Positions 1 to 8,387 of a stretch of DNA of 64,000 nucleotides are shown here, one piece after another. The stretch comes from Clostridium thermosuccinogenes. Its GTDB lineage: Bacteria > Bacillota > Clostridia > Acetivibrionales > DSM-5807. Position 1 is the first letter of the stretch, and each line of letters starts with the position of its first letter. Under the pieces are notes generated by a model. That model ran no database searches, was not told where the DNA came from, and saw nothing but the letters and a program-made list of their open reading frames with translations. The stretch spans positions 273,665-337,664 of the forward strand of contig NZ_CP021850.1 in NCBI RefSeq assembly GCF_002896855.1, written 5' to 3'. The translations under genes and the position numbers were made by a program.

Positions 1-360
1 GAGAATAAAGAGGCAGCAAGGCAAAAGGCACAGAGTGTGGTTAAGAAACTACGAGAAATGAAACTTAAAGAAGCAGCTGATAAGGTAGAAAGGGGCATCG
101 AGGAAACGCTGGCTTACATGGATTTCCCCTATGCCCATTGGCAAAAATTGCGGAGTAATAATGTTATTGAACGACTTAATCGAGAGATCAGGCGCAGGAC
201 AAGGGTTGTAGGAACCTTCCCTGATGGAAACTCAGCCTTAATGTTAGTTTGTGCAAGGTTACGCTATGTTGCAAGCAAGGACTGGGGAACTAAGCGCTAC
301 ATGAGCATGAAACACCTTGAGGAAATAAACATTGATGAATCACTAATGACAGTTAGTTAG
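1..360 (+). CDS. IS256-family transposase, C-terminal part
   Basis: The frame is open from base 1 and ends with TAG at 358-360, giving about 119 residues of a protein normally near 400. The segment NNVIERLNREIRRRTRVVG followed by a phenylalanine-proline pair is the IS256 block that carries the catalytic glutamate of the DDE triad. The two aspartates would be encoded upstream of the window. The remainder, up to a KHLEE-like tail, fits the family C-terminus. Whether the full gene is intact cannot be judged here. Confidence 0.85.
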   Translation, partial: ENKEAARQKAQSVVKKLREMKLKEAADKVERGIEETLAYMDFPYAHWQKLRSNNVIERLNREIRRRTRVVGTFPDGNSALMLVCARLRYVASKDWGTKRYMSMKHLEEINIDESLMTVS

Positions 361-409
361 CAGCTGGCTACCAAACGGAATGAATTTGCGAAAAAATCTT
401 GACGGTACC
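1..409 (+). mobile_element. IS256-family insertion sequence, 3' part
   Basis: The window opens inside an IS256 (Mutator-type) element. It is recognised from the transposase reading frame that ends at 360 and a likely terminal repeat at about 382-409, which starts GAATTTGCG and ends TTGACGGTACC, the layout usual for IS256-family right ends. The left end lies outside the window, so neither the matching inverted repeat nor a target duplication can be checked. The right border is an inference. Confidence 0.6.
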
Positions 410-864
410 AAGAAGTTTTTAATGAGAAAAGAATGGTAGAAGTTTACAGATTAATATGAGGGGAATATTATATATTGAAAAAGTTACAATTTATCTTATT
501 GATTTGCGTGACATACTTATTGATAAGTTAGTGCTATTTATTTTAGAGAAAATCTCCATTATAACAAATCGAATTTCCCAAAGTGAGTGAGAAGTTAAAC
601 TTAAAACAAACTTGTGGGGAAAGATGTGAAGCATTCCATGAATTTTCCGCCACGCTATTTAATGAGAGTTTATCAAATGAGTTTGAAGTAATAATCATGT
701 TGAGTTACTATATTTTAATATTTTGCATTTATGTAATTTAAGTTCTGAATCCTTAAGGAAATACGTTTTGTAAAAGTGGCAAATCAGAAGTACAATTTTG
801 GAAATTTATTATACAGTAGTAAACGCACCATTATAAATTAATTATGAGCAAATAGGTGATAAAT
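410..864. other. AT-rich intergenic region upstream of the rfb operon
   Basis: No open frame of useful size and no confident RNA were found between the IS256 end and rfbA. The DNA is AT-rich and has several TATAAT-like strings but no convincing paired -35/-10. It presumably holds the rfb promoter. The region may also contain sequence displaced by the IS insertion. Confidence 0.4.
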
Positions 865-1848
865 ATGAAAGGTATCATATTAGCCGGTGGTAGCGGAACG
901 CGCCTCTACCCACTTACAAAAGTAACATCAAAGCAATTGCTGCCTGTGTACGACAAGCCAATGATTTACTACCCTATGAGCATATTAATGGAAGCAGAGA
1001 TCCAGGATATATTAATCATATCCACGCCTGAAGATACACCAAGATTTGAGGAATTGCTGGGTGACGGAAGCCAGTTTGGCATAAACTTGTCCTATGCAGT
1101 GCAGCCTTCACCGGACGGCTTGGCTCAGGCCTTTATCATAGGAGAGGATTTCATAGGTTCTGATTCTGTAGCAATGATTTTGGGAGACAATATATTCCAC
1201 GGTCATGGATTGAAAAAGCGTCTGGTGGCAGCAGCGAACAAGAGGACAGGAGCGACCATATTCGGATATTATGTAGATGATCCGGAACGTTTTGGGGTAG
1301 TGGAGTTTGATGAGGAAGGCAGAGCTATATCTATTGAGGAGAAACCAAAAGTGCCAAAATCCAATTATGCAGTAACCGGCCTTTATTTCTATGATAACCG
1401 GGTGGTGGAATATGCAAAGAGCCTTAAACCTTCTGCCCGTGGAGAGTTGGAGATTACCGATTTAAACCGCATTTACCTGGAGGCTGGCGAGCTGGATGTA
1501 ATACTTTTGGGACAGGGCTTTACCTGGCTGGATACCGGAACCCACGAATCCCTTGCAGATGCGACCAATTTTGTAAGGGAAATTGAGACCCACTCCCATC
1601 GAAAGATAGCATGCCTGGAGGAAATCGCTTACCTAAATGGTTGGATTACTAAAGAACAGGTAATGGAAGCGTATGAGGAGTATAAAAAGAATCAGTATGG
1701 GCAGTATCTAAAAGATGTAGTGGATGGTAAGTTTATTGACAAGAATTTAATGTATAATAAATACTTACGTGCTGTATATAGAAAAGAGAGGAAGAAGTAT
1801 GAAAGCTATAAAAACAGAATTGGAGGAAGTATTAGTAATAGAGCTTGA
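865..1848 (+). CDS. rfbA: Glucose-1-phosphate thymidylyltransferase
   Basis: RfbA/RmlA makes dTDP-glucose from dTTP and glucose-1-phosphate, the first step to dTDP-L-rhamnose. The N-terminus [16 protein letters not shown] is the nucleotide-binding signature GGSGTRL, followed by [19 protein letters not shown] and [20 protein letters not shown] are also classic. ATG 865 is preferred over the in-frame GTG at 856 because AGGTGAT (854-860) sits just upstream of it. At 327 residues it is about 30 longer than most RmlA proteins, and the last 50 nt overlap rfbC, so the C-terminal tail may be a read-through product of a lost stop or small indel. First gene of rfbACBD. Confidence 0.95.
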   Translation: MKGIILAGGSGTRLYPLTKVTSKQLLPVYDKPMIYYPMSILMEAEIQDILIISTPEDTPRFEELLGDGSQFGINLSYAVQPSPDGLAQAFIIGEDFIGSDSVAMILGDNIFHGHGLKKRLVAAANKRTGATIFGYYVDDPERFGVVEFDEEGRAISIEEKPKVPKSNYAVTGLYFYDNRVVEYAKSLKPSARGELEITDLNRIYLEAGELDVILLGQGFTWLDTGTHESLADATNFVREIETHSHRKIACLEEIAYLNGWITKEQVMEAYEEYKKNQYGQYLKDVVDGKFIDKNLMYNKYLRAVYRKERKKYESYKNRIGGSISNRA

Positions 1849-2353
1849 CTGTTATGGCGATAACAGGGGATGGTTCATGGAATGCTATAACCAGGATAAG
1901 TTCCATAAGCTGGGTATTGATACAGTGTTTGTTCAGGACAACCACTCCATGTCGGCTGTAAAAGGGACTCTTAGGGGACTGCATTTTCAGAATAACCCCA
2001 TGGCTCAGGCAAAGTTGGTAAGATGCACAAAAGGTGCAATACTGGATGTTGCTGTGGACATCAGAAAGAATAGCCCTACGTATAAAAAATGGGTGGCTGT
2101 CGAGCTGACGGAGGAAAATAAGAAGATGCTTTATATACCGAGGGGCTTCGCCCATGGGTTCCTTACTTTGACTGACAATGTGGAGGTTCAGTACAAGGTG
2201 GACAACCTTTATTCCAAAGAGCATGACAGAAGCATTCGTTACGATGATCCTACCATAGGAGTGAATTGGGGAGATATCGAACCTATTTTATCCGATAAAG
2301 ATAGAAATGCTCCATTATTGGATGACAGTGATGCAAACTTTATATTTGAGTAA
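1799..2353 (+). CDS. rfbC: dTDP-4-dehydrorhamnose 3,5-epimerase
   Basis: RfbC/RmlC epimerises C3 and C5 of dTDP-4-keto-6-deoxyglucose. The 184-residue cupin has the expected landmarks: [35 protein letters not shown] (catalytic His in GLHFQ), [18 protein letters not shown] and [14 protein letters not shown] 1799 is chosen because the gene for [11 protein letters not shown] has GAGAGG/AGAAG upstream; a longer frame from 1769 adds ten unlikely residues. It overlaps the end of rfbA by 50 nt, so translation is probably coupled. Confidence 0.95.
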   Translation: MKAIKTELEEVLVIELDCYGDNRGWFMECYNQDKFHKLGIDTVFVQDNHSMSAVKGTLRGLHFQNNPMAQAKLVRCTKGAILDVAVDIRKNSPTYKKWVAVELTEENKKMLYIPRGFAHGFLTLTDNVEVQYKVDNLYSKEHDRSIRYDDPTIGVNWGDIEPILSDKDRNAPLLDDSDANFIFE

Positions 2354-2373
2354 TTGCATTGGAGGATATTGAT

Positions 2374-3405
2374 ATGAAAATTCTAATCACTGGCGGTGCC
2401 GGGTTCATTGGCGGCAACTTCGTCCATTACATTTTAAACAAGTATCCTGATTACAAAATCCTGTGCCTGGACAAGCTGACTTATGCCGGCAATCTGGAAA
2501 CCCTGAAGCCTGTAATGGACAATCCTAATTTCAAATTCATAAAAGGTGACATTTCAGACCGGGAATTTATATATGAATTGTTTTCGGAAGAAAAACCCGA
2601 CATGGTTGTAAATTTTGCAGCGGAGAGCCATGTAGACCGATCCATAGAGGATCCTGGGATATTCCTTAAAACCAATGTGATTGGTACAGGGGTGCTTATG
2701 GATGCCTGCCGGAAGTTTGGCATAAAAAGGTACCATCAGGTTTCCACCGATGAGGTGTACGGAGATCTTCCCCTAGAAAGGCCTGACCTTTTCTTTACTG
2801 AGGAGACTCCCATTCATGCATCAAGCCCCTACTCAGCGTCAAAAGCATCGGCAGATCTGCTGGTGCAGGCTTACTACCGCACCTACAAGCTGCCGGTTAC
2901 TATATCCCGCTGCAGCAATAACTACGGGCCATACCATTTTCCTGAGAAGCTTATACCACTAATCATTACCCGTGCTCTGGCTGATGAAGAGCTGCCTGTC
3001 TATGGAACCGGAGAAAATGTCCGGGATTGGCTGTATGTAGAAGACCACTGCTCGGCCATCGACCTCATCCTTCATAAGGGAAGAGAGGGAGAGGTATATA
3101 ATATAGGCGGGCATAATGAACGCACCAATCTCCAAGTGGTAAAGACCATCTTGAAAGAGTTAGGCAAGCCGGAAAGCCTGATCAGATTCGTGGCAGATCG
3201 CCCGGGGCATGACCGGCGTTACGCCATTGACCCGACCAAGATTCATAATGAACTGGGATGGCTGCCAGCCACCACTTTTGATGAAGGCATCAAAAAGACA
3301 ATAAAATGGTATCTGGACAACAGGGAATGGTGGCAGCATATTTTAAGCGGCGAGTATAAAGATTATTTTAACAAAATGTATGGAAACAGACTGGCTGAAA
3401 GCTAG
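2374..3405 (+). CDS. rfbB: dTDP-glucose 4,6-dehydratase
   Basis: RfbB/RmlB is the NAD-dependent extended SDR enzyme that oxidises and dehydrates dTDP-glucose to the 4-keto-6-deoxy sugar. The Rossmann motif [11 protein letters not shown] is at residues 7-17, VDRSIEDP and STDEVYGDL follow, and the catalytic YSASK is in [14 protein letters not shown]. The later [11 protein letters not shown] block binds the nucleotide sugar. Length 343 is normal. ATG 2374 is preceded by GGAGG at 2361-2365; the TTG at 2359 overlaps that site and is unlikely. The gene follows rfbC by 20 nt. Confidence 0.96.
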   Translation: MKILITGGAGFIGGNFVHYILNKYPDYKILCLDKLTYAGNLETLKPVMDNPNFKFIKGDISDREFIYELFSEEKPDMVVNFAAESHVDRSIEDPGIFLKTNVIGTGVLMDACRKFGIKRYHQVSTDEVYGDLPLERPDLFFTEETPIHASSPYSASKASADLLVQAYYRTYKLPVTISRCSNNYGPYHFPEKLIPLIITRALADEELPVYGTGENVRDWLYVEDHCSAIDLILHKGREGEVYNIGGHNERTNLQVVKTILKELGKPESLIRFVADRPGHDRRYAIDPTKIHNELGWLPATTFDEGIKKTIKWYLDNREWWQHILSGEYKDYFNKMYGNRLAES

Positions 3406-3520
3406 GTTTAGAGCGGCTTTCAATTAGCCCTGCCTTGTTATTCAGGTATCACATTGGAAGCAATTGCCGGAGGTTATTGCTTACCAGTGTGGCAAAGAGG
3501 TAGTTTTTAGGAGGTAAACG

Positions 3521-4378
3521 ATGAAAGTACTGGTAACCGGTGTTAAAGGTCAGCTAGGCTATGATGTAGTGCTGGAATGTAAAAAACGGAATATTGAAGC
3601 CATCGGAGTCGAGATTGACGAAATGGATATCACCGATAAGGCAGCAGTGGAAAAAGTGATCACCGAAGCGCAGGTGGATGCTGTGATACATTGTGCGGCT
3701 TACACTGCAGTTGATGCGGCGGAGGACAATGTGGATCTGTGCCGCAGAGTAAATGCCGATGGTACGAAAAATATAGCAGAGGTATGCAAAAGGCTGGATA
3801 TAAAGATGATGTACTTTTCCACCGACTATGTTTTTGACGGCCACGGCGAGAGACCATGGCAGCCGGAGGATGAGAGAAAGCCTCTTAATGTCTATGGACA
3901 GACGAAATATGAAGGGGAGCTTGCCGTGGAAGAATTGCTGCAGAAATATTTTATCCTGCGCATCTCCTGGGTGTTTGGTGTAAACGGAAAGAATTTCGTT
4001 AAGACAATGCTGCGTCTGGGTAAAGAAAAAGGGGCAGTCAGCGTTGTTAATGACCAGATAGGTTCACCCACTTATACCGCTGACCTAGCAAGGCTGGTGG
4101 TGGACATGATCCAGACTGACAAGTACGGAATATATCATGCAACCAATGAGGGTTTCTGCAGCTGGTACGAATTTGCCTGTGAGATATTCAAGCAGGCTGG
4201 AATGATGGATGTGAAGGTAACTCCTGTGGACAGTACAGCTTTTCCTGTAAAAGCTCTAAGACCTAAAAACAGCCGGATGAGCAAGGATAAGCTGGACGCT
4301 AATGGTTTTAAAAGGCTCCCCATCTGGCAGGACGCGCTCCAGCGGTATTTGAAGGAGATTGGGTGTAATGAAATTTAA
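3521..4378 (+). CDS. rfbD: dTDP-4-dehydrorhamnose reductase
   Basis: RfbD/RmlD reduces dTDP-4-keto-L-rhamnose to dTDP-L-rhamnose and closes the four-step pathway. The 285-residue SDR protein starts MKVLVTGVKGQLGYDV (NAD(P)H loop GxxGxxG) and carries STDYVFDG, the YGQTK catalytic Tyr/Lys pair and RISWVFGVNGKNFVKTML. A strong AGGAGGT lies 8 nt before ATG 3521. A 115-nt gap separates it from rfbB; no terminator was seen there, so it is probably the last gene of the operon. Confidence 0.95.
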   Translation: MKVLVTGVKGQLGYDVVLECKKRNIEAIGVEIDEMDITDKAAVEKVITEAQVDAVIHCAAYTAVDAAEDNVDLCRRVNADGTKNIAEVCKRLDIKMMYFSTDYVFDGHGERPWQPEDERKPLNVYGQTKYEGELAVEELLQKYFILRISWVFGVNGKNFVKTMLRLGKEKGAVSVVNDQIGSPTYTADLARLVVDMIQTDKYGIYHATNEGFCSWYEFACEIFKQAGMMDVKVTPVDSTAFPVKALRPKNSRMSKDKLDANGFKRLPIWQDALQRYLKEIGCNEI

Positions 4379-4665
4379 AGCTTTCATATTAAGAGTACCA
4401 CGTTGTATGCATTATTTTTTTAAATTTGATAATACCAATACTTGGAAAATAACTTGCTTAGAACATCATAAAGAATCTTGTTTGCAGTGTTGAATTCTAT
4501 GTAAATAGATTCCTTTTAACTTACTCTTAGAAGATAAACTTAAGTATGGAAAGCTAAATCATGCATGCAATACTTGGGATTATGCATTTTGAATTAACAG
4601 TGTAATTTTTGGACTCTAGCATATAATATAGTGTAAATAAATTTTATAGAATAAGAATTTTGAAC

Positions 4666-4694
4666 TTGACAGTAACTCTTGAATAATATACAAT
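4666..4694 (+). promoter_or_regulatory. Strong sigma-A promoter of the tandem-repeat RNA
   Basis: TTGACA (4666-4671), a 17-nt spacer, then TACAAT (4689-4694): a near-consensus housekeeping promoter, with transcription expected from about 4701. The preceding 290 nt after rfbD (4379-4665) are AT-rich and show no gene. The only thing downstream before a terminator is the two-copy repeat, so the promoter appears dedicated to a short RNA. Confidence 0.75.
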
Positions 4695-4710
4695 CTAATT
4701 GTCAAATATT

Positions 4711-4802
4711 TGTCGCTACTCGATATGCGACTAATAAGAGGTCGAGTTCAAATGATTGTCGCTACTCGATATGCGACTAATAAAAGGTCGAGTTCAAATG
4801 AT
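4711..4802 (+). repeat. Two tandem copies of a 46-bp repeat
   Basis: Copy 1 is 4711-4756 and copy 2 is 4757-4802, differing at one base (TAAGAGG versus TAAAAGG). Both begin TGTCGCTACTCGATATGCGA and end GTCGAGTTCAAATGAT. There are no spacers between the copies, so this is not a CRISPR array. The conserved paired segments are listed under the overlapping RNA entry. Confidence 0.95.
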
Positions 4803-4805
4803 TTG

Positions 4806-4840
4806 AAAGCTCTATCCTTAATTGGATAGGGCTTTTGTTT
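4806..4840 (+). terminator. Rho-independent terminator after the repeat RNA
   Basis: AAAGCTCTATCC (4806-4817) pairs with GGATAGGGCTTT (4824-4835) through a six-base loop and is followed by TGTTT. It ends the repeat RNA. In type III toxin-antitoxin loci a leaky terminator occupies exactly this place. Confidence 0.85.
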
Positions 4841-5743
4841 AATTTTGAGCCATCTATAAAACCACTGCTGTCCTGGATGTATGCAAATATGAACCCTATG
4901 CCGTATATACACTTAAATTCTCTGATAAATAGCGGTACAAGAACCACCGGCTATTCGCGCGCGTCCTTATCGGCTCTTATTTATGGACCTGTTGATTTGC
5001 CCGAAGCGGAACCACCGGTACGGAAAAGCTTTTTGCTTAAAGCCACGGGTATAGCGGTACTGCAAAATGATAACTTAAGGGTGACTCTTAAGTTTACTGG
5101 TGACGGGGGAGGCCATGATCACAATGATAAAAATTCCATCGAGGTTTATGCTTATGACCAATTAATAAGCTATGATGTTGGTACCACAGGCTATGGCATC
5201 GCTTTTACCAAGGAATGGAGTCGTTCTTCTATTGCCCATAATATGGTTTGCATTAATGGCCGGCCGCAAAAAAGATCCAAAGCGAGTGTATTGAATTATG
5301 ATGGCAAAAGCGTATGTGCGCAAGCAAGCGATGCTTATGAAGGGGTGTGTCTTGAGCGCAGTATTTTATTAGAAGAGGAAAGCGGATTCAAGGATATATA
5401 TGGAGTAAGGTGTGCCAGTGAGTCACAGATTGATTGGGTTTTTCATTGCAAGGGGCAGGTGGAAACGGATTTGCCTTTGGTGGATAAGGAACCCTTTACA
5501 GAAGGAAATGGATACGACCAGTTATTTGACCTGAAGCATACATATTTTGATGGTGAATTTGCTGTGAGTTTTTTGCATGAAGGTTATAGGCTTGATATGC
5601 ATTTTGAAGGAGAAAAAGGTACCGAAGTCATTATTGGCAAATGCTATGGGGCAGATAGGACCGATATTTTGTCTTTTATAATGCTGAGACGGAAAAGAAA
5701 AGAGACAGTATTTTCACAGCAAACATACATTACTAAACAATAA
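4835..5743 (+). pseudogene. Heparinase II/III-family polysaccharide lyase, C-terminal remnant
   Basis: About 300 residues match the C-terminal beta-sheet domain of heparinase II/III-like lyases. The signature is GGGHDHNDKNSIEVYAYD followed by YDVGTTGYG and SSIAHNMVCINGRPQ, which hold the conserved histidines. Intact family members exceed 600 residues and begin with an alpha/alpha toroid domain that is missing. The frame opens on a TTG at the very end of the preceding terminator with no ribosome binding site, so this is a 5'-truncated gene joined to foreign sequence. It points to a lost glycosaminoglycan or acidic-polysaccharide degradation locus. Confidence 0.8.
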
Positions 5744-5778
5744 AGCCGCAGGGTCTAATAGAGGGAGAGTGAAACATC

Positions 5779-7140
5779 ATGGATACTATCATGGAGCCTG
5801 CTAAAAGCATCCCGGTGATTGAGGAAGCAGATGTCTGTGTTTTAGGTGGAAGCTGCACGGGTGTATTTGCTGCGGTAAGAGCAGCCAGGCTTGGGGCAAA
5901 GGTTGTTATAGTAGAAAGGCAGAACTCCTTTGGAGGGGTTGCCACATCAGGTTTGGTAAATGTCTGGCATTCATTATATGACAATGAAAAACGGCAGCAA
6001 ATTATTGCGGGGCTTTCCTATGAAATGATTGAAAGGCTGAAAAAAAGAGATGCCATTATAGACGTGGAAGCAACATTAGGGGTCAATGATTGCAATGCCT
6101 ATAGATTAAATACGGAAGAGTTAAAAATTGAATTGGACAATCTTATATTGGAAGCAAAGGTTAAACCTTATCTGCATACTCATTATGTTGGGGCAAAAAT
6201 GGGACAAGATGCAATTGAGGCTGTTTTTATCCACAACAAATCCGGAAGAGGAGCAATCAAAGCAAAGGTATATATTGATGCCACAGGGGATGGGGATTTA
6301 TGCCGCGATGCAGGGTTACATGCTTATACCGCTGAAAATATGCAGCCACCTACAGCCTGTGCGAAAATATATGGAATGAATTTATTGGGCGATTTCAACT
6401 TGCCGTTCATGTTGCAAAAGCATGGTGAAGAATTCGGACTTCAGAAGGATTGGGGCTGGAGAGGAAAGATTCCGGGCATGCCGGAGGTAAGCATGCATGC
6501 CGAGACTCATGTTTTTGATGTGAACTGTGCTGTGGCAGATATGCTTACTTACAGTGAGATGGAAGGAAGACGGCAGATCAGAGCGGTTATGGATCTTATA
6601 AGGAAATACGCGCCCAATGGAAAAAAGATATCTTTGGTGAATCTTTGCTCTTATATCGGCATACGCGAGACCTATCATATAGAATCAATGTATAAGCTAA
6701 AGAATAAGGATGTACTTTATGGAACGAGGTTCCAGGATGCTATTGCTAACGGAAGCTATCGTGTGGATATCCATCATAGCAATGAGCCGGGAATCACTTT
6801 AAGATATTTAAACGGAGTCGAAGAAGTGGTTCGTGGTAATGGCATGCCCCATGAGTTCAGAAGATGGAGAGAGGAAACGGAAGTCAATCCAACCTATTAT
6901 CAGATCCCTTATCGCTCACTAGTATCACAAAAAGTCAAAAACCTGCTTATGGCTGGCCGCATGCTGGATGCGGAAGAAGAAGCATACAGTGCTGTCAGGG
7001 TAATGGTGAATACTAATCAGACCGGAGAGGCAGCCGGGGTGGCAGCATATGTTTCTCTTGCACAGGACGGAGACGTTAGAAATGTGAATGCCAACGACGT
7101 AAGGAAGCTTTTAAAGGAAGGCGGCTCTATTATTCTCTAA
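5779..7140 (+). CDS. FAD-dependent oxidoreductase
   Basis: A 453-residue flavoprotein of the PF12831-type FAD-dependent oxidoreductase family. The dinucleotide-binding region is ADVCVLGGSCTGVFAAVRAA (residues 18-37), then VVIVERQNSFGGVATSGLVN; YIDATGDGDLCRDAG and LLMAGRMLDAEEEAYSAVR are the second and C-terminal FAD-site motifs, so the protein looks complete. Members of this family often sit in polysaccharide utilisation loci, which fits the adjacent lyase fragment, but the substrate is unknown. GGGAG lies upstream of ATG 5779. Confidence 0.8.
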   Translation: MDTIMEPAKSIPVIEEADVCVLGGSCTGVFAAVRAARLGAKVVIVERQNSFGGVATSGLVNVWHSLYDNEKRQQIIAGLSYEMIERLKKRDAIIDVEATLGVNDCNAYRLNTEELKIELDNLILEAKVKPYLHTHYVGAKMGQDAIEAVFIHNKSGRGAIKAKVYIDATGDGDLCRDAGLHAYTAENMQPPTACAKIYGMNLLGDFNLPFMLQKHGEEFGLQKDWGWRGKIPGMPEVSMHAETHVFDVNCAVADMLTYSEMEGRRQIRAVMDLIRKYAPNGKKISLVNLCSYIGIRETYHIESMYKLKNKDVLYGTRFQDAIANGSYRVDIHHSNEPGITLRYLNGVEEVVRGNGMPHEFRRWREETEVNPTYYQIPYRSLVSQKVKNLLMAGRMLDAEEEAYSAVRVMVNTNQTGEAAGVAAYVSLAQDGDVRNVNANDVRKLLKEGGSIIL

Positions 7141-7180
7141 GAATTTATAGAATAAAATAGAAAAAATGATGGGGGTAGCA

Positions 7181-7971
7181 ATGAACATCTATACCTTAAA
7201 AGAAAAAAGATTCAGTTGGATGATTCCTGGGATGTGATAGTGATAGGAGGTGGCCCTGCGGGCTGTACGGCTGCAGCAGCAGCTGCGCGGGAAGGTTCAA
7301 GGACACTTTTGATAGAGGCTACAGGATGTCTGGGTGGCATGGGTACCTCGGGTTTAGTGCCTGTCTTTTGTCCGTTTTCGGATAAAGAAAAGATTATTTA
7401 TAGAGGTCTTGCTGAAAAGGTACTGAATGAAATGAAAAAGGGAATGGCTCATGTCGATGATAAGAAGCTGGATTGGGTTCCAATTGATTGTGAGCTTTTA
7501 AAACGCATTTATGATGACATGGTAGTGGGAAGTGGTGCACAGGTCCTGTTCAATACATTTTTAAGTGCGGTTGACACTGATGGGCAGGGCAATGACAAAA
7601 TAGGTCCCGGAGCTCCGCCTGTTAAAACAGAAAAAGGATGGCTTACCACCTTTCATGCGGTAGATTTGGATCCCAGCAGGGGAAAGAACGGTTGGGAGTC
7701 TGCATGGAAGAAAAGATACTGTGCCGGTATAATGCTTCTGGATCTGGAGGATCCTTCCAAGGTGATAGGATTATGCAAAGATCCTCTTATTGCTCCTGAA
7801 ACAGACTATGAAACTGTAGATGGATTCAGAACTAATGTAATATTCCCAGGGGGAATGATTCTGGAAGATGACGGAGAGGTCAAGATATATTACGGTGCTG
7901 CAGATACTGTAGAATGTCTTGCCACAGCCCATGTTGATGATTTGATTAAGCTGTGCAAGCCTGTTGGATAG
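7181..7971 (+). pseudogene. Chimeric, frameshifted FAD-oxidoreductase/GH130 gene
   Basis: The first part resembles the neighbouring FAD oxidoreductase (DVIVIGGGPAGCTAAAAAA, then TGCLGGMGTSGLVPVF), but after about residue 122 counted from 7216 the sequence becomes the C-terminal half of a glycoside hydrolase family 130 phosphorylase: KIGPGAPPVKTEKGWLTTFH, LLDLEDPSKVIG and IYYGAADTVECLATAHVDDL. The junction is near 7575-7600 and is in frame. ATG 7181 has a GGGGG site but enters the wrong frame; a one-base change in the A-rich run at 7199-7209 would give the natural start. Two lesions make a functional product unlikely. GH130 enzymes phosphorolyse beta-mannosides. Confidence 0.75.
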
Positions 7972-8328
7972 AGATGGGCTGGAGGGAATGGATTTACTAA
8001 TGCTTCGGGGATTTACCGGCACTATAATAGTGGACAAGTTTGCTTATACCATTCCTGCAAAAGCTCTAAAGCTGAAAAAAGTCGAATGCCGATGATTTTA
8101 GGCGCTTTTTACCTTTTCATTATACTTACATAAGCAGAGCCGGTATGTATGCCGGCTCTGTAAGGCTTATTACACTTTATATCTATAATTGTCCTATCTT
8201 AACCCATGTCAAATACTCTAGTGTCTTTTTTTTACATGACTTACTTCTATTACAAGCCATAAATTATAATTTTTTTCTCAATAATAGAAGGGTTTTCCAT
8301 TGTTTTGTCGAAATAATTATACATATTA
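7972..8328. other. Intergenic region with a GC-rich hairpin
   Basis: No complete gene is seen. An open stretch from ATG 7989 to a TGA near 8096 could encode 35 residues and may be another 3' gene remnant. CAGAGCCGG (8135-8143) pairs perfectly with CCGGCTCTG (8152-8160); no T-run follows, so termination is uncertain. From about 8160 the base composition turns strongly AT-rich, marking the edge of the next cassette. Confidence 0.45.
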
Positions 8329-8356
8329 TTGAAATTACTAGTAATTATGGTATAAA
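8329..8356 (+). promoter_or_regulatory. Cassette promoter with a perfect 14-bp palindrome in its spacer
   Basis: TTGAAA (8329-8334), a 16-nt spacer and TATAAA (8351-8356) with a TGG extension give a plausible sigma-A promoter 30 nt upstream of the helicase start. The spacer holds AATTACTAGTAATT (8333-8346), a perfect palindrome overlapping the -35 element. A dimeric repressor bound here would block RNA polymerase. The obvious candidate is the Xre-like protein encoded by the third gene of the same cassette. The operator role is inferred. Confidence 0.6.
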
Positions 8357-8387
8357 TGCAAGCCCAGCTTATTATCGGAGTGAAAAT

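Larger units (their letters stand above)
4701..4840 (+). ncRNA. Type III toxin-antitoxin-like antitoxin RNA, orphan
   Basis: A transcript of about 140 nt is defined by a near-consensus promoter and a strong terminator, and nearly all of it is two 46-nt tandem repeats. Each repeat can form an H-type pseudoknot: stem 1 GTCGC with GCGAC enclosing a loop that contains ACTCGA, which pairs with the downstream TCGAGT. Promoter, a few short pseudoknotted repeats, then a terminator is the architecture of type III antitoxin RNAs (ToxI, TenpI, CptI); a two-copy array with a repeat in the mid-40s is closest to what is known of CptI. The endoribonuclease toxin normally encoded just after the terminator is absent: a heparinase fragment starts there instead. 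The assignment is an inference from architecture, not from sequence homology. Confidence 0.5.

Noticed and set aside
4711-4802. CRISPR array
   Set aside because: Only two copies in direct contact, no spacers and no cas genes.
8145-8387. N-terminal extension of the helicase
   Set aside because: The extra 81 residues are low-complexity, cross the promoter and palindrome, and have no ribosome binding site; ATG 8388 does.
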